Positions 17,348-25,593 of a stretch of DNA of 64,000 nucleotides are shown one piece after another. This DNA comes from Paucibacter sp. PLA-PC-4. Its GTDB lineage: Bacteria; Pseudomonadota; Gammaproteobacteria; Burkholderiales; Burkholderiaceae_C. A program made the position numbers and the translations under genes. The notes beneath the pieces are model-generated. The model was not told where the DNA came from and ran no database searches. It saw only the letters and a program-made list of their open reading frames with translations. The DNA is taken from positions 310,001 to 374,000 of the forward strand of contig NZ_JAPFGP010000004.1 in assembly GCF_026241155.1 (NCBI RefSeq). Direction: 5' to 3'. Each line of letters begins with the position of its first letter. Within the stretch, counting starts at the first letter, position 1.

Positions 17348-17385
17348 CACTTGGTCTCCTGGTTTTATTGAGAGAGAGAGGGGAT

Positions 17386-19074
17386 TCAGGTCCGGGACTG
17401 CTGCTCCTGCAGTTCGCGCCACATCACCTTGCCACTGCCCGACTTGGGCAGCGCGGCGACGAACTCGACGATGCGCGGGCTCTTGTAAGCGGCCATGTAG
17501 CCATGGGCCCAGTCGATGATGTCCTGCTCGCTGACCCGGCCCTGCTGACCGGGTTTGAGCACCAGCAGGGCCTTGACGGTCTCGCCACGCCTGACATCGG
17601 GCACGCCAATCACGCAGGCCTCCTGCACGGCCGGGTGGTGGTACATCAGCGCCTCGACCTCGGCCGGCCAGACCTTGTAGCCCGAGGCATTGATCATGCG
17701 CTTGAGGCGATCGGTCATGAAGAAGTAGCCGTCCTCGTCAATGCGCCCCAGATCGCCGGTGCGCAAAAAGCGCTTGCCGGCGATTTCGACAAATGCCTGG
17801 TCCGTGGCGGCAGCATTGCGCCAGTAGCCCTGCATCACCTGCGGCGCTGCGATGACGATCTCGCCGCTCTCGCCCTGCGGCAGCTCGGCCAAGCTGACGG
17901 GGTCGACGATGCGCGCGTCGACATCGAAGACCGGGATGCCCAGGCACTGGGGCTTTGGCCGGTGCACCGGATTGATGTGCGTGGCGGCCATGGTCTCGGA
18001 CATGCCGTAGCCCTCGACATAGTCCAGCCCCGTCAGCGCCTTCAGCTTGGTGCAGATGGCCTGCGGCATCGCCGCGCCGCCTCCGCGGATGCCGGCCAGG
18101 CTGGACAGGTCATAGTCCGCCAGCCTCGGGTTGGCCAGGAAGTCGATCAGCATCGTCGAGATGGTCTGCCAGACGGAGACCCGGTAGCGCTGCATGCACA
18201 GCGCCGCCGCATCGCGATCCCAGCGAGGCAGCACGACGATGGTGGCGCCGATATAGAGCGGCCCGTTGAGGCTGCCAGACAAGCCGGTCACATGAAAGAA
18301 CGGCAGCACCGAAAGATAGACCGCGTCCTGAGTGCGAGCGAACCAGTTGATGCCGCCGACCAGGGTGCTCATCACGCTGCGGTGGGTGTGCATGCAGCCC
18401 TTGGGCTGGCCGGTCGTGCCCGAGGTGTAGGGCATCACGCAGAGATCGTCAGGCCCGGCCGTCAGCGGGCCCGGTTTGCGATCGGCCGCAAGCGTATCGC
18501 GCCAGGCCAATTGCCCCGCGCCGACCAGCGGCTGTGCCGGCGCACTGACAAAGTCCGGCAGCGTCAGATCGGTGGGTGCGCGCAGATAGTCGCTGTAGCA
18601 CGCAACGATCAAATGCTGCAGCCCTCCCTCGCCCGGCACGCACTGCAGCGGCTGCAGCTGGTCCACCAGATCCTGCGCAACAAATGCCGTGCCGGCGCCG
18701 CTGTCCGCGACATAGTGGCGCAGCTCCTCACCCCGGTTCATCGGATTGACCGGCACAACCACCGCATTGGCGCGCAGGATGGCATAGAAGGCCAAGACCC
18801 ATTGCGGGCTGTTCTGCATATAGAGCAGCACCCGGTCGCCAGCCTGGACACCACAGTCCTGCTGCAAATAACCGGCGATGCGCTCGGTCTCGCGCAGGAA
18901 CTCGGCGAAGCTGATCGCCGTGTCGTAGAAGATGATGAAGGGCTTGTCTGGGTAGCGCGCGGCGGCCACCTCGACGTTGAAGAAGAGGTTCGTCTGCGGC
19001 AGGGTCAGGTGTTGCGGCAGGCCCGGAGGCCAATGCGCCAGATGCGGCGCCTGCGATGAAGGGACTGAATTCAT
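17386..19074 (-). CDS. long-chain-type acyl-CoA ligase (first gene of the operon)
   Basis: A 562-residue AMP-forming ligase with YTSGTTGQPKGCMHTH, GYGMSETMAATH, FLRTGDLGRIDEDGYF, TDRLKRMINASGYKVWP and the C-terminal SGKVMWRELQEQ. It starts MNSVPSSQAPHLAHWPPG at 19074. No strong ribosome site is visible. The gene stands first after the divergent IclR regulator and its operators, 38 bases before the first Bug receptor gene. It is longer than and only distantly similar to the second ligase. Likely role: CoA activation of the imported acid. Fatty-acid or aromatic-acid specificity cannot be chosen from sequence alone. Confidence 0.9.
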   Translation of the reverse strand: MNSVPSSQAPHLAHWPPGLPQHLTLPQTNLFFNVEVAAARYPDKPFIIFYDTAISFAEFLRETERIAGYLQQDCGVQAGDRVLLYMQNSPQWVLAFYAILRANAVVVPVNPMNRGEELRHYVADSGAGTAFVAQDLVDQLQPLQCVPGEGGLQHLIVACYSDYLRAPTDLTLPDFVSAPAQPLVGAGQLAWRDTLAADRKPGPLTAGPDDLCVMPYTSGTTGQPKGCMHTHRSVMSTLVGGINWFARTQDAVYLSVLPFFHVTGLSGSLNGPLYIGATIVVLPRWDRDAAALCMQRYRVSVWQTISTMLIDFLANPRLADYDLSSLAGIRGGGAAMPQAICTKLKALTGLDYVEGYGMSETMAATHINPVHRPKPQCLGIPVFDVDARIVDPVSLAELPQGESGEIVIAAPQVMQGYWRNAAATDQAFVEIAGKRFLRTGDLGRIDEDGYFFMTDRLKRMINASGYKVWPAEVEALMYHHPAVQEACVIGVPDVRRGETVKALLVLKPGQQGRVSEQDIIDWAHGYMAAYKSPRIVEFVAALPKSGSGKVMWRELQEQQSRT

Positions 19075-19179
19075 GGGCCTCGGCCAGGGCGTGCATCAGG
19101 GCGACGCCGCTGGCTTTTTGTCTCCGTCCTGGCTTATAGGTCGGCGCTCGCGGCACCGCTGTCGCGCCGGCGTCATTCG

Positions 19180-19210
19180 TCGATTAATCGAACATTCCGC
19201 TCAACGGAAT
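19180..19210. promoter_or_regulatory. IclR-type operator ATTCCG-N5-CGGAAT with an adjacent palindrome
   Basis: ATTCCG (19194-19199) and CGGAAT (19205-19210) form a perfect inverted repeat around CTCAA. It abuts a separate perfect palindrome, TCGATTAATCGA (19180-19191). The site lies 120 bases upstream of the ligase start and 154 upstream of the IclR start. A near-identical site recurs 133 bases away, so this is probably the binding site of the divergent IclR regulator. IclR-family dimers bind repeats of this kind. Confidence 0.7.
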
Positions 19211-19326
19211 ACGCCACCACTGCGAACCAGTCTACGCAGCCCTGTCGCGGCTGTAAATTGAAATTGATGCGCACTCAGGGATTGCGAGTATCGGCGGATG
19301 CGATGAAACAAGGATTGCAACGCTAT

Positions 19327-19343
19327 ATTCCGTCGAGCGGAAA
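19327..19343. promoter_or_regulatory. second IclR-type operator TTCCG-N5-CGGAA close to the IclR start
   Basis: ATTCCG (19327-19332) and CGGAAA (19338-19343) repeat the pattern of the other site around TCGAG. A lone CGGAAT half-site follows at 19349-19354. It lies 21 bases upstream of the iclR start codon, which fits autorepression. Confidence 0.7.
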
Positions 19344-19363
19344 ATAAACGGAATGCAGCAAGC

Positions 19364-20197
19364 ATGGGACGACAACGCAGCAGCCTCGCCGAGGGCGGGG
19401 GCACGGACACCGCCGACCCGGCCGAGGATCGGCGTTTCGTCACCGCGCTGGCCCGCGGGCTGGAGCTGCTGCGCTGCTTCAAGCCGCAGGACCGCTGGCT
19501 CGCACACCAGGAGATCGCCCGCCGCACCGGCCTGCCCCAAGCCACGGTCTCGCGCCTGAGCTTCACCCTCACCAGCCTGGGCTATCTGCGCCACCGCCCG
19601 CAGACGGGCGAGTACGCGCTGAGCCCGGCCGTGCTGTCGCTGGGATTTTCGGTACTGACGAATTTCGAGATCGGCCGCATCGCCCGCCCCCACATGGAGA
19701 CCCTGGCCGAGCACACCCAGGCCGCGATCTCGCTGGGTGTGCGGCATGACTTGAGCATGGTCTATGTCGCGCATTGCCGCAGCACCGCGCGGCTGATCCT
19801 GGGCCTCGATGTCGGCACCCGGCTGCCGCTGGCCGAGACCGCGATGGGCCGTGCGATGTGGTGCTGTGCCTCGCCGGGCATGCGCGCGCTGCTGGGCCAT
19901 CGCCTGCAGGCGATGGATGCCGGGCGCTGGGCCCGCCAGCAGCCGGCGCTGCAGCGGGCCGAGGCCGACTATGCCCGGCGTGGCTATGCCTGCTCGGAGT
20001 CAGAATGGGAGAGCGATATCGCAGCCATCGGTGTCGGCATCGACATCGGCGACGGCCGCGAGCCGCTGGCGCTGACGGTGGGCGGCCCGGCCACGCGGCT
20101 GTGTGGCGCGCTGCTGCACGAGGACTTCGCCGCCGCGCTCAAGCAAACCGGCCGCAACATCGTTGACGCCATCCAGGCAGCCGACTGGCGCGACTGA
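19364..20197 (+). CDS. IclR-family transcriptional regulator
   Basis: A 277-residue regulator. An N-terminal winged helix (about 23-85: FVTALARGLELLRCF, EIARRTGLPQATVSRL) is followed by the effector-binding GAF-like domain (AISLGVRHDLSMVYV, LPLAETAMGRAM, AIGVGIDIGDGREPLALTVGG). It is divergent from the four-gene ligase/receptor operon, and two matching inverted repeats lie between them, so it most likely controls that operon and itself. The effector is probably the imported acid or its CoA ester. Its stop overlaps the ATG of the EamA gene (TGATG), so exporter and regulator are co-expressed. Confidence 0.9.
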   Translation: MGRQRSSLAEGGGTDTADPAEDRRFVTALARGLELLRCFKPQDRWLAHQEIARRTGLPQATVSRLSFTLTSLGYLRHRPQTGEYALSPAVLSLGFSVLTNFEIGRIARPHMETLAEHTQAAISLGVRHDLSMVYVAHCRSTARLILGLDVGTRLPLAETAMGRAMWCCASPGMRALLGHRLQAMDAGRWARQQPALQRAEADYARRGYACSESEWESDIAAIGVGIDIGDGREPLALTVGGPATRLCGALLHEDFAAALKQTGRNIVDAIQAADWRD

Positions 20198-21102
20198 TGG
20201 CGGGCCTCCATTCAGCTCCCACCCCTTGGCTGGCCTATGCCTGCCTGGCACTGAGCACCAGCTTGGTCGGCAGCTATGTCGGCCTTTCCAAGATACTGCT
20301 GGCCGTGTTCCCGGTGTTCCTGCTGGCCTGGCTGCGTTTTGGCAGCGCGGCCGTACTGATGGCCGGCTGGGTCCGGCGCGACGCCGACGAAGCCCGCCTC
20401 GATGCCCGTTCGCGCCGCCTGTTGTTCCTGGAGTCCTTTGTCGGCAACTTCCTGTTCTCGGTCTGCCTGCTGTTCGGACTGCAGCTGAGCACGGCCGTTG
20501 TGGCAGGGGTCATCATGGCCGGCATCCCGGCCGCAGTGGCTGTGCTGAGCCGGCTGGTGCTGGGCGAGCGCATTGCCCCGCGCGTGATGGCGGGCATCAT
20601 GCTGAGCGTCAGCGGCATTGCACTGGTGGCGCTGAACCGCGAGGATCAGGGCCAGACCACGCCCTGGGGCGCGGCTCTGCTGCTGGCGGCCGTATTCTGC
20701 GAGGCCGGCTATGTCGTGATCGGCAAGCAGCTGACCGCCCATCTATCACCCAAGCGCATCAGCGCGCTGATCAATCTCTGGGGCCTGGCACTGGTGACAC
20801 CGCTAGGTCTTTGGCAGGCGCTGAGCTATGACTTCACCCTGCCCAGCGGCCAGCACTGGGCGCTGCTGCTGTTCTATGCGGCGGCGGCCAGCATGGTGAC
20901 CGTCTGGCTGTGGATGACCGGGCTGAAGAAGGTGCCGGCCGCGCAGGCGGGCGTTTTCATGGTCTTTCTGCCGATCGCCACCGCGCTGGTGGGCCTGATC
21001 TTTCTGGGCGAGCGCATCGGCGCCCCGCAGTTGCTGGCCTATGGCCTGGCCCTGGCCGGCGTGCTACTGGCCACCGCGCCGAGTGCCCGCCAAAAGGCAT
21101 GA
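20197..21102 (+). CDS. EamA/DMT-family transporter
   Basis: A 301-residue inner-membrane protein with ten hydrophobic helices in two EamA repeats. The first runs from about residue 10 to 145 (VFLLAWLRFGSAAVLMAGW, LVLGERIAPRVMAGIMLSVSG). The second runs from about 155 to 290 (VFMVFLPIATALVGLIFLGERIG). Translation is coupled to iclR by TGATG. Members export or import amino acids, purines and other metabolites, and the substrate here is unknown. The stop is followed by 109 bases before the PIG-L gene. Confidence 0.88.
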   Translation: MAGLHSAPTPWLAYACLALSTSLVGSYVGLSKILLAVFPVFLLAWLRFGSAAVLMAGWVRRDADEARLDARSRRLLFLESFVGNFLFSVCLLFGLQLSTAVVAGVIMAGIPAAVAVLSRLVLGERIAPRVMAGIMLSVSGIALVALNREDQGQTTPWGAALLLAAVFCEAGYVVIGKQLTAHLSPKRISALINLWGLALVTPLGLWQALSYDFTLPSGQHWALLLFYAAAASMVTVWLWMTGLKKVPAAQAGVFMVFLPIATALVGLIFLGERIGAPQLLAYGLALAGVLLATAPSARQKA

Positions 21103-21211
21103 GACCCCCAACAAAAGCTATGGCCTCGCAGCGCCGACGCTCGCTCGCCTTGCCCTAGCATTGCCGGCACCCTCCGTCCGTTACCACTCCCCTCTCCTCT
21201 TTCCCCTACCC

Positions 21212-22057
21212 ATGGACGACTTCGAATACTGGCAGCAGCAGGTGTCAGCTTTTGCCGCACTGTTGCAGACCCGACCGGCCGCAGCCGCCAAGCCGGCATC
21301 CGGCAAGTCGCTGCCCGGCCACTGCATGATCTTCTCGCCCCACCCCGACGACGAATGCATCGTCGGCGCGCTGCCGCTGCGGCTGCGCCAGGAGGCGCAG
21401 TGGCGCGTCACCAATGTGGCCGTGACGCTGGGCAGCAAGCCCGAGCGCCGCGAACCGCGCTGGCGCGAGCTGCAGGCCGCCTGCGACGTGCTGGGTTTCG
21501 ACAATATCCGCCTGACCGAGCAGGGCCTGGCCCTGGTGCGGCCCGAGACCGAGACCGAATCACCCCAGCTCTGGCGCGCCCATCTACAGTGCGTGGCCGA
21601 GTTGCTGGCCGAGCAAAAGCCCGCTTTGGTGCTGGCCCCGCATGCGCGCGACGGCATCGCCACCCATATCGGCGTGCACAAGCTGCTGACCCAGGCGCTG
21701 CAGGCCAGCGGCATCAGCTGCGTGCTGGCCGAGACCGAGTACTGGGCGACGCTGCAATCGCCGAACTGGCTGGTCGAGACCGGCGTGGCCGACACCGCGC
21801 GCCTGGTCCAGGCCCTGGCTTGCCACCACGGAGAAGTCGCCCGCAACCCCTACCACCTGCGCCTGCCGGCCTGGCTCGCAGACAGCGTGCGCCGAGGCGG
21901 CGAGCTGCTTGCCGGTGCCGGCAGTGCCGTGCCAGGCTATGCCTTCGGCACGCTGTACAGGCTGAGCCTGTGGACCGACGGCCAGCCACAGCAAGACCTG
22001 ACTCCTCGTCTGTGCCCGGCCGACCAAGCGATCGATGCACGCTGGTTGAAGCCCTGA
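21212..22057 (+). CDS. PIG-L family deacetylase
   Basis: A 281-residue zinc-dependent de-N-acetylase-fold protein. The metal/catalytic motif HPDDE is in FSPHPDDECIVGALPLRL, and a later histidine pair lies in ATHIGVHKLL. ATG at 21212 is chosen by alignment with the domain start; no strong ribosome site is visible. It sits 14 bases upstream of the desuccinylase/aspartoacylase gene, so the two zinc hydrolases are likely co-expressed. Family members remove acetyl groups from sugar amines or related small molecules. The substrate here is not known. Confidence 0.85.
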   Translation: MDDFEYWQQQVSAFAALLQTRPAAAAKPASGKSLPGHCMIFSPHPDDECIVGALPLRLRQEAQWRVTNVAVTLGSKPERREPRWRELQAACDVLGFDNIRLTEQGLALVRPETETESPQLWRAHLQCVAELLAEQKPALVLAPHARDGIATHIGVHKLLTQALQASGISCVLAETEYWATLQSPNWLVETGVADTARLVQALACHHGEVARNPYHLRLPAWLADSVRRGGELLAGAGSAVPGYAFGTLYRLSLWTDGQPQQDLTPRLCPADQAIDARWLKP

Positions 22058-22071
22058 GAAAGATCCCCGCA

Positions 22072-23052
22072 ATGTCCGAGCATCCTACCCATCTTCGCAT
22101 CCATCAGTTCGCCGGCCTGCATGCCGGCCCGCGCCTGCTGGTCAGCGCCGCCGTGCATGGCAACGAGATTTGCGGCGTGAGCGCGATCCAGCGCCTGATG
22201 GCCGAACTCGACAGCGGCGCGCTGCGTTTGCTGCGCGGCACGCTGAGCCTGATTCCCATCGTCAACCCGCTGGCCCATGCGCTGGGCCGGCGCGAGGGCG
22301 AGCGCAATTTGAACCGCAATCTGCGCCCGGCGATGATTGCGCAAGACTTCGAGGACCGTATCGCCCGCCCGCTGTGCCGCTGGCTGGCCGATCACGAGGT
22401 GCTGCTGGACCTACATTCCTTTCAGGGCCAGGGCCAGCCCTTTGCGATGCTGGGCCCGCGCAACAACAGCGGCGAGCTCGAACCCTTTGCCCATGAGCTG
22501 GCCGAGGCAAGGCTGGCCGCCTGCGTCGGCACAGGCCGCATCGTCGAGGGTTGGCTTTCAACCTATGCCTTGGGTCTGCAGCGGCGCGCGGCCAAGACCG
22601 GCGACGGCACGCGCCGCGCCACCCTGCAGCAAGACCCGCACTACGGCGTCGGCACCACCGAGTACATGCGCTCGCAGGGCGGCTACGGCATCACGCTGGA
22701 ATGCGGCCAGCACGAGGACCCCGCCGCGCCGGAGTTCGCCTACCAAGCCATTCTGCGCACCATGGTGCTGCTGGGCATGGTGGAACCCGGTGCCGTCGAA
22801 CCTCGCCCGGCCGAGCCGCCCGAGCTGCTGCAGCTCTATGAGGTGATCGATCGCGAACACGAGGACGACCGCTTCGAGCGCGCCTGGGTCAGCTTCGACT
22901 CGGTCAGCAAGGGCCAGACCATCGGCCTCCGCCATGACGGCACGCCGGTGCTGGCGCCCGACGACGGCCGCATCGTCTTCCCAGCGGTCAATGCCCAGCC
23001 CGGCAGCGAGTGGTTCTACCTGGCGCGAGCGAGCCAACGCCGGCTCGGCTAG
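22072..23052 (+). CDS. succinylglutamate desuccinylase/aspartoacylase family zinc hydrolase
   Basis: A 326-residue carboxypeptidase-fold enzyme with zinc ligands in AAVHGNEICGVSA and LLDLHSFQGQG, and a substrate-binding arginine region in GERNLNRNLRP. The Glu in GITLECGQHED fits the catalytic acid. The C-terminal 60 residues (APDDGRIVFPAV) form a beta domain found in many members. ATG at 22072 follows GAGAAAGA. It is flanked 14 bases upstream by a PIG-L deacetylase and 10 bases downstream by a FrnE-like protein. Likely reaction: hydrolysis of an N-acyl amino acid. It is not part of an ast operon, so true succinylglutamate specificity is unlikely. Confidence 0.85.
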   Translation: MSEHPTHLRIHQFAGLHAGPRLLVSAAVHGNEICGVSAIQRLMAELDSGALRLLRGTLSLIPIVNPLAHALGRREGERNLNRNLRPAMIAQDFEDRIARPLCRWLADHEVLLDLHSFQGQGQPFAMLGPRNNSGELEPFAHELAEARLAACVGTGRIVEGWLSTYALGLQRRAAKTGDGTRRATLQQDPHYGVGTTEYMRSQGGYGITLECGQHEDPAAPEFAYQAILRTMVLLGMVEPGAVEPRPAEPPELLQLYEVIDREHEDDRFERAWVSFDSVSKGQTIGLRHDGTPVLAPDDGRIVFPAVNAQPGSEWFYLARASQRRLG

Positions 23053-23062
23053 AGTGCGGACC

Positions 23063-23713
23063 ATGCGTATCGATTTTGTCTCCGACGTTTCCTGCCCCTG
23101 GTGCGTGATCGGCCTGAAGTCGCTGGAGCAGGCCCTGGCCCGGCTGCCCGAGCTGGCGGTGGACCTTCACTTCCAGCCCTTCGAGCTCAACCCGCAGATG
23201 GCCCCGGAAGGCCAGGACATTGACGAACATCTGGCACAGAAGTACGGCGCGGGCCCGGATCAGCTGGCGGCCACCCGCGAAGCGATCCGCCAACGAGGCG
23301 CGGCGCTGGGTTTCACCTTCACCGTCGGTGCCCGCAGTCGTATCTACAACACCTTTGACGCACATCGCCTGCTGCACTGGGCTGGACTGCAAGACCCGGA
23401 TCGGCAGAAGGCCTTGAAGCTGGCCCTGTTCGGCGCCTACTTCACGGCAGGCAAGAACCCGGGCGACCATGAGGTGCTGCTGGACGCCGCCGCCGAGGCC
23501 GGCCTGGATAGGCAGGCGGCCGCCGCCGTGCTGGGCTCGAACGCCTACCGGCAGGAGGTGCGCGATGCCCAGAGCTTCTATCTGAGCCAGGGCATCAACT
23601 CGGTACCGGCCATCATCATCAACGAGCGTCATCTGATCCAGGGCGGTCAGCCCAGCGAAGTGTTCGAACAGGCGCTGCGCCAAATCGCAGCCGAGGCCGC
23701 CCCGCCGGCCTGA
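23063..23713 (+). CDS. DsbA-family thiol oxidoreductase, FrnE-like
   Basis: A 216-residue cytoplasmic thioredoxin-fold protein with CPWC at residues 11-14 (MRIDFVSDVSCPWC), an inserted helical domain, and the cis-proline loop GINSVPAIIIN. No signal peptide is present. This architecture matches FrnE/polyketide-isomerase-type DsbA homologues, which act in thiol-disulfide exchange or glutathione-linked isomerisation. It is last in the plus-strand run from iclR and is followed by a strong hairpin terminator. Confidence 0.88.
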   Translation: MRIDFVSDVSCPWCVIGLKSLEQALARLPELAVDLHFQPFELNPQMAPEGQDIDEHLAQKYGAGPDQLAATREAIRQRGAALGFTFTVGARSRIYNTFDAHRLLHWAGLQDPDRQKALKLALFGAYFTAGKNPGDHEVLLDAAAEAGLDRQAAAAVLGSNAYRQEVRDAQSFYLSQGINSVPAIIINERHLIQGGQPSEVFEQALRQIAAEAAPPA

Positions 23714-23742
23714 GTCACAATACAGGCCAGACCCTTCCCACC

Positions 23743-23771
23743 AACCGCCCCGCCCTCGGGGCGGTTTCATT
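23743..23771 (+). terminator. intrinsic terminator after the FrnE-like gene
   Basis: A perfect 10-base-pair stem, AACCGCCCCG (23743-23752) with CGGGGCGGTT (23757-23766), around loop CCCT, followed by TCATTT. It ends the iclR-to-frnE run, 24 bases before rdgC. Confidence 0.85.
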
Positions 23772-23794
23772 TGCGCACGACGCCGAGCAACAAG

Positions 23795-24778
23795 ATGTTC
23801 AAGAACTTGACGATTTACCGCGTGGGCCCGAGCTGGCAGCCCACCCAACAGGAGGTCGAAGAGGCCCTGGCCAAGGGCCAGTTCCTGCCCTGCGGTCCCA
23901 GCGAGCCGCTGTCGCTGGGCTGGGTGCCGCCGCGAGGCATCGAGCACGCGCCGCTGGTCGAGGTGATCGACGGCCATCTGCACCTGAAGCTGACGATCGA
24001 GTCGCGCGTGCTGCCCGGCTCGGTGGTCAAGGAACGCGTCGACGAGATCGCCGCCCAGATCGAGGAGCAGACCGGCCGCAAGCCCGGCAAGAAGGCACTG
24101 AAGGACCTTAAGGAGCAGGCCACCCACGAGCTGCTGCCACTGTGCTTCAAAAAACGCAGCAGCATCCGGGTCTGGATCGCACCCGAGCAGCGCCTCTTGA
24201 TGATTGACGCGGCCAGCCCGGCGCGCTGCGAGGAGGTCGTCAGCCTGCTGATCAAGGCGCTCGACGGCCTGACCCTGCACCTGGTTCAAAGCGCTGAGAC
24301 GCCGGCCGCCTGCATGGCCGCCTGGCTGATGGACGGTGTGCCGCCCGAGGGCTTCACAATAGACCGCGAGTGCGAGCTCAAGAGCGAGGACGAGATGAAG
24401 TCGGTGGTCCGCTATGCCCGCCATGCGCTGGACATCGAGGAGGTGCGCCAGCATCTGAGCAGCGGTAAGCGCCCGACGAAGCTAGCGATGAGCTACAAGG
24501 ACCGCGTCTCCTTTCTGCTGACCGACACGCTGGCCATCAAGAAGATCGCCTTCCTTGACCTGGTGTTCGAGGGCCATGACAAGCCCGAGAAGGACGAGCA
24601 GTTCGACGCCGATGCGGTAATCGCCACCGGCGAGCTCGCCGAGCTGATCCCAGCCCTGATCGAAGGCCTGGGCGGCGAGCACGACTTCCTGGGATCGGCC
24701 CCGAAGTCACTCGACATCACCGAACTGGTCCCGCCGGATCAAGACCTAGCCCCGGCCGACGCACCACCCTGGGCTTGA
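23795..24778 (+). CDS. rdgC: recombination-associated protein RdgC
   Basis: A 327-residue RdgC. The start MFKNLTIYRVGPSW and later WVPPRGIEHAPLVE, ESRVLPGSVVKERVDE and CFKKRSSIRVWIAPEQRL are strongly diagnostic. RdgC forms a ring-shaped DNA-binding dimer that moderates RecA. ATG at 23795 matches the family start; a TTG 24 bases upstream is ignored. It stands alone on the plus strand, converging with the solute-binding protein gene. Confidence 0.95.
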   Translation: MFKNLTIYRVGPSWQPTQQEVEEALAKGQFLPCGPSEPLSLGWVPPRGIEHAPLVEVIDGHLHLKLTIESRVLPGSVVKERVDEIAAQIEEQTGRKPGKKALKDLKEQATHELLPLCFKKRSSIRVWIAPEQRLLMIDAASPARCEEVVSLLIKALDGLTLHLVQSAETPAACMAAWLMDGVPPEGFTIDRECELKSEDEMKSVVRYARHALDIEEVRQHLSSGKRPTKLAMSYKDRVSFLLTDTLAIKKIAFLDLVFEGHDKPEKDEQFDADAVIATGELAELIPALIEGLGGEHDFLGSAPKSLDITELVPPDQDLAPADAPPWA

Positions 24779-24800
24779 GCCTGCGCCGAGGCTTGGCGCC

Positions 24801-25568
24801 TCAGCGCATCGACATGCCGTAGCGCTGGGCTAGCCGTGCGATCTCGCCGCTGGCTTGCAGGCTGTGCAAGGCGCGATCCACAGTTGCGACGGCCCAGCGC
24901 GATTTCGGCGATACCAGGCAATGCGTATCGACCACCGAGTAGGGTTTGGCACTGACGACAAAGCGCTCGCGCTCTTTCGGATGGCGCCGGAAATAGCCCT
25001 CGATCTCGGCCTCCGAGACGATCAGCACATCGGCCATGCCCCTGCTGACGAGGCGAAATAGGTTGTCGGACTGCGTATCGTTGATACGCTTGATGCGGCC
25101 CGCCTCCATCAGCGGTTGCAGACTGGGAAAGCTGTAGCCCAGCAGCACGGCCACGCGTTGGCCGTCCAGGGCCTCGGGCAGATGTCCCGGGGCCGGCCGC
25201 TCGGCCGGGCCGACCACCCGCTCGATCTGCGGCAGCACCGCCTGGGTCCATTGCGACGCCGGCGCGGGAGTCCAGACCGGACTGGAGTAGCAGACCAGGT
25301 CGGCCTGACCGCCCAGCACCGCCGGCTCGATGCGACGGCGCGGATAGACCTGCTGCACGGCCCGCGCGCCCAGCTCCGCCGCCAGCCGCTCGGTCAGATC
25401 ACGAAGAAAGCCACCGCTGACCTTGCCGCCCTCCACCGTCAGCAGCGGGTAGCCCATGCCCGAGGTCTGGGCAATGCGTAGGGTCGGCAGGGTCTGCTGC
25501 GCGACGGTTCCACCTGCAAAAAGCACGAGCAGAGCGGCCAGACAGGTCTGGCGAGCGGAGGCAATCAT
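24801..25568 (-). CDS. periplasmic solute-binding protein (SBP family 3-like)
   Basis: A 255-residue exported protein. The signal peptide (MIASARQTCLAALLVLFAGGTVAQ) is followed by TLRIAQTSGMGYPLLTVEGGKVSGGFLRD, the first lobe of a family 3-type binding protein. RRRIEPAVLGGQADLVCYSS, VAVLLGYSFPSL and MADVLIVSEAEIEGYF match that fold. No permease or ATPase gene is adjacent, so it may serve as a sensor-like or orphan receptor, as is common for this type in betaproteobacteria. It lies 25 bases below rhlE on the same strand. Confidence 0.8.
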   Translation of the reverse strand: MIASARQTCLAALLVLFAGGTVAQQTLPTLRIAQTSGMGYPLLTVEGGKVSGGFLRDLTERLAAELGARAVQQVYPRRRIEPAVLGGQADLVCYSSPVWTPAPASQWTQAVLPQIERVVGPAERPAPGHLPEALDGQRVAVLLGYSFPSLQPLMEAGRIKRINDTQSDNLFRLVSRGMADVLIVSEAEIEGYFRRHPKERERFVVSAKPYSVVDTHCLVSPKSRWAVATVDRALHSLQASGEIARLAQRYGMSMR

Positions 25569-25593
25569 CTTTCTTTGTCCCAACGAGTCCAGG

